Assembly: GCA_965216915.1 (NCBI GenBank)
Contig: CBDCGS010000011.1
Span: 1,426,001 to 1,490,000 of the forward strand
Source of the DNA: CBDCGS01 sp965216915
Lineage (GTDB): Bacteria > Pseudomonadota > Alphaproteobacteria > UBA828
DNA length: 64,000 nucleotides
Reading direction: 5' to 3'
Shown here: positions 42,625 through 51,155 of the stretch, piece by piece
How the letters are laid out: each line of letters opens with the position of its first letter
How positions within the stretch are numbered: position 1 is the stretch's first letter
Notes under the pieces: model-generated
Database searches by the model: none
Told to the model about the DNA's origin: nothing
What the model saw: the letters and a program-made list of their open reading frames with translations, nothing else
Position numbers and translations under genes: made by a program

Positions 42625-43805
42625 CCGATCACGCCCTCCGCGCGAAGCGCCTCGCGGGCGGCGCCGTCCACACCGAGGGCGTCGAGAACCGCGTCGGTAT
42701 CGGCGCCGAGTTGCGGCGCGCCATGGCGGATGCTGCTCGGCGTCGCGGCGAATTGCGCCGCCGGCCGCGCCTGGCGGATGCGCCCGGCATCGGGATGATC
42801 GGTCTCGACGAGCGCACCGAGAGCCGCCACCTGATCGTGCCCAACCAAGTCGTTGCGGGTGAGCACGGGCGCGCAGGGCACACCCTCGGCCTCGAGCCGC
42901 TCCATCCACTCTGCGGTGGTCTTGGTGCGCAGCACCTCTTGGGTCAGCGCAAGCCGGTCATCGATGTTCTCGTCGCGCAGCGCCGGCGTCTTGAAGCGCG
43001 GGTCCTCCAGCCATTCGGGGCGCTCGAACGCGCGCACGAGACCGAGCCATTCGCGGTCGCTCATCACCGCGACGCTCATATGGCCGTCGGCCGTCTCGTA
43101 GATCAGGTCGATGAAGCTCGCCGCTCTTTGAGCACCGAGAGGCCGATCGACGAAGGTCTGTCCGCCCATATCCGACGCCCAGAGAAACGACAGCACCGCA
43201 TCGAGCATCGAGAGCTTGACGTGCTGCCCTCCCTCCCCACGCTCACGCGCGAGCAGTGCCGCCGTCACGGCTTGCGCGGCTGTCAGCGCGGTGACCTTGT
43301 CGGGCACGATCGTGCGGACGAGACGCGGCGTCTTGTCGTCGGCGCCGCCTTGGATCGAGGCGAGGCCGGAGGCCGCTTGGATGATTGGATCGTAGACGCG
43401 CTTCGCCGCGTAGGGCCCGGATTCGCCAAACCCGGAGATCGACACATAGACGATGTCTGGCGCGACGGCCCGGATGTCGGGCTCGGCGACACCGAGGCGC
43501 TCGACCACGCCGGGCCGAAAATTCTGGATGAAAACGTCGGCACGGGCGGCAAGGCGCGTCACCAACTCTCGGCCGCGGCGATCCTTGAGATTGATCGCGA
43601 CCGAGCGCTTGTTGCGGTTGTTGTTGAGGAAGTTCGCCGGCAGCCCGCCTGCGCGGTTGGTTCCCGCGCGCACATGATCGCCGGCGCCCGGCGGCTCCAC
43701 CTTGATGACATCGGCCCCTTGGTCGCCGAGGATCATGGTCGCGAAGGGGCCGGAAACCATCGTGGTGAGATCGATCACCCGATAGCCGGCGAGCGGTCCT
43801 GCCAT
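42621..43805 (-). CDS. Class III (CaiB/BaiF) CoA-transferase
   Basis: 394 residues of the formyl-CoA-transferase family: GYRVIDLTTMVSGPFATMILGDQGADVIKVE at the N-terminus (family opening), NNNRNKRSVAINLKD, and the catalytic aspartate D139 in RVYDPIIQAASG. It moves CoA between carboxylic acids and so activates an acid for the co-transcribed carboxyltransferase. Its stop overlaps the GTG start of that gene. Confidence 0.93.
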   Translation of the reverse strand: MAGPLAGYRVIDLTTMVSGPFATMILGDQGADVIKVEPPGAGDHVRAGTNRAGGLPANFLNNNRNKRSVAINLKDRRGRELVTRLAARADVFIQNFRPGVVERLGVAEPDIRAVAPDIVYVSISGFGESGPYAAKRVYDPIIQAASGLASIQGGADDKTPRLVRTIVPDKVTALTAAQAVTAALLARERGEGGQHVKLSMLDAVLSFLWASDMGGQTFVDRPLGAQRAASFIDLIYETADGHMSVAVMSDREWLGLVRAFERPEWLEDPRFKTPALRDENIDDRLALTQEVLRTKTTAEWMERLEAEGVPCAPVLTRNDLVGHDQVAALGALVETDHPDAGRIRQARPAAQFAATPSSIRHGAPQLGADTDAVLDALGVDGAAREALRAEGVIG

Positions 43806-43815
43806 GCGCCTCGTC

Positions 43816-44823
43816 CTACTCGGCCGCCGCGTCGGCGAGCAGCGGCGCGCGGCTCATATCGAGCTTGCGTGTGATGTGCTCGCCCGAGGTGATCGGCGCG
43901 TATTTCGGGGGATTGTCGGGCCCGGTGCAGCTCGGAATGCACTCGATCACGGCGTCGTAGTTCGGCTGATGGAAGAACAAGAGCGAGAGCCGCGTCGCCG
44001 CCGCCTGATCGCGCGATGGGTTCGCCACGCGGTGGACGGTCGAGCGCCAGCGGTCATTGGTCCAGTCGGCCATGAGATCGCCGAGATTGACCACGAAGGT
44101 GCCCGGAACATAGGGGACGGGTCGCCAAGCGCCATCCTTGCCACACACCTCGAGCCCACCGACGCCGGTGTCGCAGTGAACAATCGTGAGGCTGCCGTAA
44201 TCGGTATGCGCACCACAGCGGAGCTGCCCAGGCTCCGGCGCCGCCTTCTGCGCTGGATAGAACGACGCGCTGAAGTTCGTGATGTGCCGATCGATCTTGT
44301 CATCGAAGAAGCGTTCGTCGATCCCGAGCGCGACGGCGAACAGCCGCATGAGCGTGGCCGCAAGCCTCTCCATCTCGCCGTAATAGGCTTCCCACGTCCG
44401 ACGCATGTCCACCGGCCGGTCCGGCCAGACGTTCGGCGCGAAGTAGCGCGCGCCGGCGGGTCCGTGATGGTATTCGTCATAGGCGTGATCGTGGGGTCCG
44501 CTGGCGAAGCATTCTCGCCAATCGGGCGGGTTGGTCGGACCGCCCATGCTGTAGGCGACGTCCTCACTGCCAACCGGCATGTAGCCGCGATAGCGATCGG
44601 GCGGCATGCGCAAGCGTGCCTTTTCCCAGCGGGGGAGCGCAAAGAACGCCCGTGTCACCCGCTCCATGTCGGCGATCGATGACGCCGAAACGCCATGCCC
44701 ACCGATCACGAGAAACCCGATGGACCGACATGCCTCATCGACGGCACGCGCCACCGCCGAGGCCGCCTCACCGCCGTCCGCACGAAACGGCGCAATATCG
44801 ATGACCGGGATCTCGGTCGCCAT
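43816..44823 (-). CDS. Isopenicillin-N-synthase-like 2OG-Fe(II) oxygenase (copy 2)
   Basis: 335 residues, paralogous to the protein at 18264-19262. Ligands H206xD208 (GAHTDYGSLT), H264 (STVHRV) and R278xS280 (RLSLLFFHQP) are intact. ATG 44823 starts the conserved MATEIPVIDIAPF; twelve codons upstream in frame are unlikely. It lies 10 nt upstream of the CoA-transferase gene, so oxygenase, CoA-transferase and carboxyltransferase probably form one operon. Confidence 0.9.
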   Translation of the reverse strand: MATEIPVIDIAPFRADGGEAASAVARAVDEACRSIGFLVIGGHGVSASSIADMERVTRAFFALPRWEKARLRMPPDRYRGYMPVGSEDVAYSMGGPTNPPDWRECFASGPHDHAYDEYHHGPAGARYFAPNVWPDRPVDMRRTWEAYYGEMERLAATLMRLFAVALGIDERFFDDKIDRHITNFSASFYPAQKAAPEPGQLRCGAHTDYGSLTIVHCDTGVGGLEVCGKDGAWRPVPYVPGTFVVNLGDLMADWTNDRWRSTVHRVANPSRDQAAATRLSLLFFHQPNYDAVIECIPSCTGPDNPPKYAPITSGEHITRKLDMSRAPLLADAAAE

Positions 44824-44952
44824 GCTCGCCACCCTTGCGACGTGTTCGTCGTCGCGCAAGCCTAGCCCCGGGGAGCCCCCAGCTCAATCGGCGAACACTG
44901 GTGGTCCGAAACGGCTATGCTAGCGTGACGGCTACATCGGACCTCCTGGAGC

Positions 44953-46110
44953 GTGGAAATGCACCCCTTTGGCGAGCTCGGACCCAACACACCGCTCATC
45001 GGCGCACCCGGTTCGCGTCACGCTCTCTCGACACCGGCATTGGTGTTGGATCTCGATCGGTTCGAGCGCAATCTCGCGTATCTGGCCGGGCATCTCAAAA
45101 ACCGTGGCCACGGCCTGCGGCCGGTCGCCAAGATCCACAAATCCGTCGAGATCGCGCGCCGTCAGGTTGCCGCGGGGGCGCTTGGCGTCTGTTGCGCGAC
45201 GCTCGCCGAAGCCGAGATCATGGCCGATGCGGGCATCCCGGGCGTGCTGCTATTCTCGTCGGTGGTGAACCCACCGAAGATCGAACGTCTCGCGGCCCTC
45301 AACGCCCGCGCGGAGGGATTGATGGTCGCGGTCGACGACGCGGCCAATGTGGACCTTCTGGCCCGCGCCGCCCGCGACCATGGTCGGGCGCTTGGCATGC
45401 TCGTCGACTACGAAGTCGGCGGCGGTCGCACCGGCCTTGCTTCGGAGGAGGCCGCGGTGGCGCTTGCCAAGCATGTCGCCGAGACCGATGGCGCCCGCTA
45501 TTCGGGGGTGCAGGGCTACAACGGTTCGCTCCAACGAGTCGGGAGCTATGACGCCCGCGCTCAGGCGCAAGCGACGTGTGTCGCTCCGCTCGCAAAGCTG
45601 ATCGAGCGCCTATCGGGCGAGGGGCTCGCTCCAGAGATTGTCAGCGGTGGCGGCACCGGCACCTACGACATCGACGCAGCGCAAGGGATCTTCACGGAGA
45701 GCCAGGCGGGCACCTACATCTTCATGGACGTGAACTATGAGGGTGCTCCCTTCGAGCCAGGCCCGAATCCCACGCCATTCGAGACCGCGCTGTTCGTGCG
45801 CACCACCGTGATTAGCGCCGTGAAGGACGACTATGTGGTGACCGACGCGGGCGTCAAGGAATTCGGCCGCGAGGACCTGAAACCGCGGGTCGTCACGGGA
45901 GCGGCGGCAGGCTCGGTCTACGACCTGGTTGGCGATGACCTCGGGCGCATCACGCCACCGGCCGGCGCGCCCTTGCCGAGTGCGGGTGACGCGGTCGAAT
46001 GCGTGACGCCGCATTGCTATCAGACGCTCATTTATTACCCGGTTTATCACTGTGTGCGCGGCGACACGCTGGTCGACATATGGCCGATCGACGCACGCGC
46101 GCAGTGGTGA
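44953..46110 (+). CDS. D-threonine aldolase / D-serine dehydratase-like PLP enzyme (DSD1 family)
   Basis: A 385-residue alanine-racemase-fold protein. K60 in RPVAKIHK is the expected PLP lysine. The C-terminal metal motif, usually HxC or HxD (PNHxC or PHCD), reads P-H354-C355-Y356 here, so the second ligand position appears to be tyrosine. Relatives include D-threonine aldolase and beta-hydroxyaspartate aldolase (BhcC). It is divergent from the 2OG oxygenase gene, and half a repeat follows its stop directly. Confidence 0.85.
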   Translation: MEMHPFGELGPNTPLIGAPGSRHALSTPALVLDLDRFERNLAYLAGHLKNRGHGLRPVAKIHKSVEIARRQVAAGALGVCCATLAEAEIMADAGIPGVLLFSSVVNPPKIERLAALNARAEGLMVAVDDAANVDLLARAARDHGRALGMLVDYEVGGGRTGLASEEAAVALAKHVAETDGARYSGVQGYNGSLQRVGSYDARAQAQATCVAPLAKLIERLSGEGLAPEIVSGGGTGTYDIDAAQGIFTESQAGTYIFMDVNYEGAPFEPGPNPTPFETALFVRTTVISAVKDDYVVTDAGVKEFGREDLKPRVVTGAAAGSVYDLVGDDLGRITPPAGAPLPSAGDAVECVTPHCYQTLIYYPVYHCVRGDTLVDIWPIDARAQW

Positions 46111-46158
46111 CGCAACTGCGTCTCCGCAGGTGATGCCACCCGCGTGGGATTGGCGTTA
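46111..46158 (-). repeat. TAGAGCA intergenic repeat, half copy 4 (hairpin A only, inverted)
   Basis: Read on the minus strand, these 48 bases align without gaps to the first 48 bases of copy 1, with 39 identities, including an uninterrupted run of 16 (GGTGGCATCACCTGCG). Only the first palindrome is present. It fills the whole space between the convergent aldolase-like and parC genes, and its end supplies the parC stop codon (TAA here instead of TAG). Confidence 0.75.
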
Positions 46159-48378
46159 GCCGAAGCGGTTCGCCTTGGGGAAACCCTTCGGTGCCTTGCG
46201 GCCCGCCTGGCCACGCTTGCCGAACCAATCGTCGAGATCGGGCTCGGTGCGTGTGCCGCCCCCGGCCCTCCAGCGCAGCCCGACCGTGCGCTCGAACACC
46301 TGCACATCGTTGAGCACGCCGTCCTTGTAGCGCTGGAGAATGACGCCGCGCCCGCGCGTCATGATCGGCACTTCCGACACTTCGAACAGGAGAAGGCGAC
46401 GGTTCGAGCCGATCACGGCGACTGAATCTCCCAGCGCTTCCGCGCACACGGCGGCCTCCGCGCCCGACGCCAGATTGAGAACCTGCTTGCCTGTACGCTT
46501 CTCGGTCACAACCTCGTCCTCGGCGACGAAGAAGCCACGCCCATCGGTCGCCGCGACGATCAGGTGCCGCCCGGGTTTGTGCACGAAAAGCGAGACGATG
46601 TCCTGGTCGTTGCCGAGCTCCACCATGAGCCGCACGGGCTCGCCGAAGCCGCGCCCGCCGGGCAGCCGGTCGCACCCGAGGGTGTAGAACCGGCCGTTGG
46701 TCGCGAACAGCACGAGCCGGTCGGTGGTCTCGGCGTGGACCCGAAAGCGCGCGCGGTCACCATCCTTGTAGCGCACCGCAGTGTCGTCGCCGACGTGCCC
46801 CTTGAGCGCGCGGATCCACCCCTTGGCCGAGCAAATCACGGTGATAGGCTCGCGCTCGACCAGGGCATCCGGCGGCACCTCGCGCGGCGCCGGCGCGGCG
46901 CCGATCTCCGTGCGGCGCTTGCCGATCTCGGTTTTCGCGCCGAAACGCGCCTGCATCTCGGTGAGCTCGCGGGCGAGCGCCGTCTTCTGGCGCTTTCTGC
47001 TTTTTTGCAGTGCCTTGAGGGTGTTCTCCTCCTCCTCGAGCGCGGCAAACTCGCGGCGGATCGCCTCTTCCTCGAGGCGTCTGAGCGCGCGGAGCCGCAT
47101 GTTGAGGATCGCCTCGGCTTGGAGGTCGCTGATCTCGAAGCGCGCCATCAGGCGAGGCTTCGGCTCATCCTCCTCGCGGATGATGCGGATCACCTCGTCG
47201 AGATTGAGATAGGCGACGAGATAGCCGCCGAGGACCTCCAGGCGCCGGGCGATCTCGGCGAGCCGATGGGCCGTGCGGCGCAAAAGCACCTCGCGGCGAT
47301 GATCGAGAAAGGCCTGAAGCACCTGCTTCAGGTTCATCAGGCCCGGCACGTTGGCGGCGTCGAGCACGTTCATGTTGAGGCTCACGCGCGTCTCGAGCTC
47401 GGTTTGCCGAAACAGCATCTCCATGAGGAGCTCGGGCTCGACGCTGCGGGTCTTGGGCTCGAAAATGAGCCGCACGTCCTCGGCCGACTCGTCGCGCACG
47501 TCGGCCAGGAGCGCGAGCTTTCGTGCTTGCAGCAGTTCGGCAACCCGTTCGATCAGGCGCGATTTCTGGACCTGGTAGGGGATTTCGGTGACCACGATCT
47601 GATATTGCCCGCGACCGGTCTTCTCGACCTCCCAGCGCGCGCGCACGCGGAACGATCCGCGCCCCGTTTCATAGGCTTCGACGATCGCCGCCCGATCTTC
47701 GACGAGCACGCCGCCGGTCGGGAAATCGGGCCCCGGCAAATGCTCGATCAGGTCGGTGACGGAGAGCTTCGGGTCCTGGAGAAGGGCGCCGAGGGCGGCG
47801 CACAGCTCGCCGGCATTGTGCGGTGGAATGCTTGTCGCGAGACCGACGGCGATCCCGGTCGCACCGTTCGCGAGCAGGTTAGGGAAGGCGGCCGGTAGGA
47901 CCACCGGTTCCCGCTCCTCGCCATCGTAGGTCTCGCGGAAATCGACGGCGTCCTCGTCGAGGCCCTCGAGCAGTGCCTGCGCCACATCGGTGAGGCGCGC
48001 CTCGGTGTAGCGCATCGCCGCCGCGTTATCGCCGTCGATGTTGCCGAAATTGCCCTGCCCATCGACCAGCGGATAGCGCACCGCAAAGGTCTGCGCCAAG
48101 CGCACCAGTGCGTCGTAAACTGCGGTGTCGCCATGGGGATGATACTTGCCGATGACATCGCCCACCACGCGCGCGCATTTCTTGAAGCCCGCGTCAGGAT
48201 CGAGGCGGAGAGCCCGCATGGCGTAGAGGAGCCTGCGCTGAACCGGCTTGAGCCCGTCCCTCACGTCGGGCAGCGATCGCGCCGTGATCGTCGAAAGCGC
48301 GTAGGCGAGGTAGCGCTCGCTCAGGGCGTCGCTAAACGCGATCGGGCGGATGTCGCCGATGTCGGTCGGATCTGTCAC
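46156..48378 (-). CDS. parC: DNA topoisomerase IV subunit A
   Basis: A 740-residue type IIA topoisomerase subunit that unlinks daughter chromosomes with ParE. The catalytic tyrosine is Y124 (AAAMRYTEARL). The DNA-gate helix reads GKYHPHGDTAVYD, so the positions matching E. coli ParC S80 and E84 are Thr and Asp. The C-terminal beta-pinwheel lacks the GyrA box, which separates it from gyrase A. It lies 30 nt downstream of recO on the same strand. The TAA stop is formed by repeat copy 4. Confidence 0.95.
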   Translation of the reverse strand: MTDPTDIGDIRPIAFSDALSERYLAYALSTITARSLPDVRDGLKPVQRRLLYAMRALRLDPDAGFKKCARVVGDVIGKYHPHGDTAVYDALVRLAQTFAVRYPLVDGQGNFGNIDGDNAAAMRYTEARLTDVAQALLEGLDEDAVDFRETYDGEEREPVVLPAAFPNLLANGATGIAVGLATSIPPHNAGELCAALGALLQDPKLSVTDLIEHLPGPDFPTGGVLVEDRAAIVEAYETGRGSFRVRARWEVEKTGRGQYQIVVTEIPYQVQKSRLIERVAELLQARKLALLADVRDESAEDVRLIFEPKTRSVEPELLMEMLFRQTELETRVSLNMNVLDAANVPGLMNLKQVLQAFLDHRREVLLRRTAHRLAEIARRLEVLGGYLVAYLNLDEVIRIIREEDEPKPRLMARFEISDLQAEAILNMRLRALRRLEEEAIRREFAALEEEENTLKALQKSRKRQKTALARELTEMQARFGAKTEIGKRRTEIGAAPAPREVPPDALVEREPITVICSAKGWIRALKGHVGDDTAVRYKDGDRARFRVHAETTDRLVLFATNGRFYTLGCDRLPGGRGFGEPVRLMVELGNDQDIVSLFVHKPGRHLIVAATDGRGFFVAEDEVVTEKRTGKQVLNLASGAEAAVCAEALGDSVAVIGSNRRLLLFEVSEVPIMTRGRGVILQRYKDGVLNDVQVFERTVGLRWRAGGGTRTEPDLDDWFGKRGQAGRKAPKGFPKANRFG

Positions 48379-48408
48379 GGTCGGGCGTATACCACAAGAT
48401 CTCGTGGG

Positions 48409-49125
48409 CTAGCGACTCAAACGCCCTATAAATCGGTCGCGCGCCGCCGGCAACTGACCACCATGCTCGCGAAACACGTGGGCCTCCAAGAACCATCCCG
48501 TGAGCGCCAGCCCCGCCAGCACCGAGGCGCGGTCGGCAGGCACGGGCGAATGTAAGAACGCAGGAAGCGGCAAGAGCTTGTCCTTGTAGGGCGCGCCGGC
48601 GTCGCGCGAAAGGGCCCGTCCACTGCGCGGCGACACATAGATGAGATCGTCCGTCGCTCCGGTCGCGGCGCAGGCCGTGAGATCGAGCCCGTAGCCGAGT
48701 TCCGCGAGCAGAAGCAGCTCCCACTGAACCAACGCCTCCTGCCAGCGCTCGCCTCGGCCGAGCGCGTCCAGAAAGGCGGTGAGCCCGGCATGGACGGCGG
48801 GATAGGGCTGGCGCTCGGGGAGCGCCGCCTGGGCGAGCGCGCAAGCCGAGGCGAGCGCGGCGAGGCGCAGCGCATCGTCGAGCAGCGTCGCCGCCCGCGC
48901 CTCGGTGAGCTCGCAAGCATAATGTCCGAGATGCTCCGGAAGCCGCGCCCGCCAGCGGGCGGTCACGCCATTGCCGACCTCGTAGTGGCCGCGGCCGCGC
49001 CGGCCGAACGCACCGCGAACAAGGCCCGCGTGCCGTCCGTGGGCCACCGTCAGCAACGAGACCACGGCAGCGCTCTCGCCATGCCGACGAACCGCCAAAA
49101 CGATCCCGTTATCCGTCCATTCCAC
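48409..49125 (-). CDS. recO: DNA repair protein RecO
   Basis: A 238-residue RecO: an N-terminal OB fold (MEWTDNGIVLAVRRHGESAAVVSLLT...HGRHAGLVRG) followed by a helical domain with cysteines (DLTACAATG). It helps load RecA on SSB-coated single-stranded DNA in the RecFOR pathway. It sits between the pseudo-receiver gene and parC, and is separated from era by that plus-strand insertion. Confidence 0.92.
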   Translation of the reverse strand: MEWTDNGIVLAVRRHGESAAVVSLLTVAHGRHAGLVRGAFGRRGRGHYEVGNGVTARWRARLPEHLGHYACELTEARAATLLDDALRLAALASACALAQAALPERQPYPAVHAGLTAFLDALGRGERWQEALVQWELLLLAELGYGLDLTACAATGATDDLIYVSPRSGRALSRDAGAPYKDKLLPLPAFLHSPVPADRASVLAGLALTGWFLEAHVFREHGGQLPAARDRFIGRLSR

Positions 49126-49279
49126 CGATTGGTGCTTTCGAGTCCGGCGACAAATTTCATCTAGATTATTGTATTTGCTACGGTTTTCGGTCGCCCTTCC
49201 TGTTAGCAGTTTGTCAAACCAACCATTTCACACTGGCCAACGGCGATCAAAGAACCGACGCGTGGCGCGCATCGTCATC

Positions 49280-50227
49280 ATGGCGTCCTACAATTTTAAC
49301 TATGTCGAGGTTGCTGTCCTGGTTTTCAGCCAGGGCACACGCTTGTCCGTGCGCGATGCCTTGCACAGCAATGGGATGCGCCGCATCCATGCGGCGTCCA
49401 ACCCGGAGCACATGCGCAAGATCATCCGCACGGTCGAGCCCGATTTCGCCCTCTTGCAGATTGACACCGAGCCCGAGGAGGTCTGCCAGATCGTGCGAGA
49501 GATCAGGCACGGCCGGCTCGGCAGCAATCCTTATATTGCGGTGTTCGGCGTGACCTGGCGCGCCGAGCGAGAGCTCGTGCAGCACGCGATCAATGCCGGC
49601 TTTGACGACATGGTCACCTTGCCGCTCTCGATCGGCGCGCTCTTCAATCGCATCGACAATGTCATCCAGCGGCGCAAGGAATTCGTCGTCACGACGGACT
49701 ATGTCGGGCCCGACCGCCGCCACGGCAACCGCCCTGCAACCGATGACCTCGGCGGCTTCGAGGTGCCGAACATCTTGCGGGACAAGGCGCGCAGCGAGCG
49801 GCCGGTCGATTTCGACGCCTCGGCGGTCACGCGCGCCAACAAGACCGTGTCCCGGCATCGTCTCCAACGGCTAACCACACGTCTCAACCAACTGGCGACG
49901 ATGCACGAGGAGACCGCGCGCGACAAAGGGCCATCCGCGGTGCCGCACGACGCCCTCACCGAGACTTGTGGCTTGCTTGCGCGAATCAAGACGTCTCTCG
50001 AGGCCGAGGACAATCCGCACTTGCTCGATCTGGCGCGCGCCATGAAGGCAGCCGTTCAGAAGCTCGGAAGCAGCGGAAAGCCCTCCGTGCAGATTTTCCA
50101 GCTGTTGCGGGTTCACGCGCAGGCCATCTCGGCCGCACTCGATAGCACGCCGAACGCATCGGAAGACGTGCTTTCGGCGCTCAATACGGCGCTCGACCTC
50201 GCGGAGCGGCGCGCGGCCGCGTCATAG
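49280..50227 (+). CDS. Degenerate response-regulator-like (pseudo-receiver) protein
   Basis: A 315-residue protein whose first 125 residues follow the CheY receiver layout and end in the YVGPDRRH motif common after alphaproteobacterial receivers. The phosphorylation site looks lost: the N-terminal acidic pair is replaced (VLVFSQG), the switch lysine position reads TLPLS, and the acceptor segment is LLQIDTEPEE with the aspartate displaced. The remaining helical region (about 180-315) is of unknown function. ATG 49280 is chosen; the frame is open back to 49169. It lies on the plus strand inside a minus-strand era/recO neighbourhood. Confidence 0.7.
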   Translation: MASYNFNYVEVAVLVFSQGTRLSVRDALHSNGMRRIHAASNPEHMRKIIRTVEPDFALLQIDTEPEEVCQIVREIRHGRLGSNPYIAVFGVTWRAERELVQHAINAGFDDMVTLPLSIGALFNRIDNVIQRRKEFVVTTDYVGPDRRHGNRPATDDLGGFEVPNILRDKARSERPVDFDASAVTRANKTVSRHRLQRLTTRLNQLATMHEETARDKGPSAVPHDALTETCGLLARIKTSLEAEDNPHLLDLARAMKAAVQKLGSSGKPSVQIFQLLRVHAQAISAALDSTPNASEDVLSALNTALDLAERRAAAS

Positions 50228-50252
50228 GACCGCGGGCCGCCGCGAGGCGCGC

Positions 50253-51155
50253 CTAGACGTCGTATTCCAGCCCGAGGTCGCGGTAGCGCTCCGGATCCTC
50301 CGTCCAGCGCCGCCGGACCTTCACGAAGAGAAACAAATGGACCCGGCAGCCGAGGCTTTGCTCGAGCGCCGCCCGCGCGGCCGAGCCGACCGCCTTGATC
50401 CGGCTCCCGCCGCGCCCCAGCACGATCCGTTTGTGGCTGTCGCGAAGCACATAGACCGCCTGTTCGATGCGCACGGAGCCATCGCCTTGGACCGACCAAC
50501 GCTCGGTTTCGACGGCGGTTGAGTAGGGCAGCTCGTCGTGGAGCTGAAGAAAGAGCTGCTCGCGGGTCATCTCGGCGGCAAGCAGACGCTCGCTGATGTC
50601 GCTCAGCTGGTCATCCGGATAGAGCCAGGGGCTGGCCGGCATGGCGGCCGCGAGCCGGGCGAGCAGGTCGTCGGTGCCATCGCCATTGAGCGCCGAGACC
50701 ATGAAAACCGCCGACGCCACACCGCGTTTCTCGATGGCGGCGGCGAGCGGCAGAAGACGCGCGCGCGGCAGGGCGTCGACCTTGTTCACGGCCACGATGG
50801 CCTGCCGGTTCGCCTCGCGCAAACCATCCATGATCGTCGCCATGTCGTGGTCGATCCCCACTTGCGCATCGATCATCAGGAGGATCGCATCGGCATCCTC
50901 GGCGCCGCGCCAGGCCGCGTGCACCATGGCGCGCTCGAGGCGTTTCTTTGGGGTGAATATTCCGGGCGTGTCGACGAGAACCAGCTGGGTGTCGCCGACG
51001 ATGCAGATCCCGCGGACACGGCTTCGCGTGGTTTGCGGCTTCGGCGAGACGATCGTGACCTTGGCACCGACGAATCGGTTCACAAGCGTCGATTTGCCGA
51101 CATTGGGAGCACCGAGCACGGCCACGAAACCGGCGCGGCGCGGCGTCTCAGCCAT
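50253..51155 (-). CDS. era: GTPase Era (30S ribosome assembly)
   Basis: A 300-residue essential GTPase: G1 GAPNVGKST, G2/G3 QTTRSRVRG and DTPG, G4 NKVD, and a C-terminal KH domain (HKRIVLGRGGSRIKAVGSAARAAL, family region). It binds the 3' end of 16S rRNA during 30S maturation. Its start overlaps the end of rnc by eight bases, so the two are coupled, as in many bacteria. Confidence 0.96.
   Translation of the reverse strand: MAETPRRAGFVAVLGAPNVGKSTLVNRFVGAKVTIVSPKPQTTRSRVRGICIVGDTQLVLVDTPGIFTPKKRLERAMVHAAWRGAEDADAILLMIDAQVGIDHDMATIMDGLREANRQAIVAVNKVDALPRARLLPLAAAIEKRGVASAVFMVSALNGDGTDDLLARLAAAMPASPWLYPDDQLSDISERLLAAEMTREQLFLQLHDELPYSTAVETERWSVQGDGSVRIEQAVYVLRDSHKRIVLGRGGSRIKAVGSAARAALEQSLGCRVHLFLFVKVRRRWTEDPERYRDLGLEYDV

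Noticed and set aside
44834..44858. GCGACG-N7-CGTCGC dyad between the second 2OG oxygenase and the aldolase-like gene
   Set aside because: Six-base GC-rich arms are expected by chance at this composition and no promoter elements frame it.
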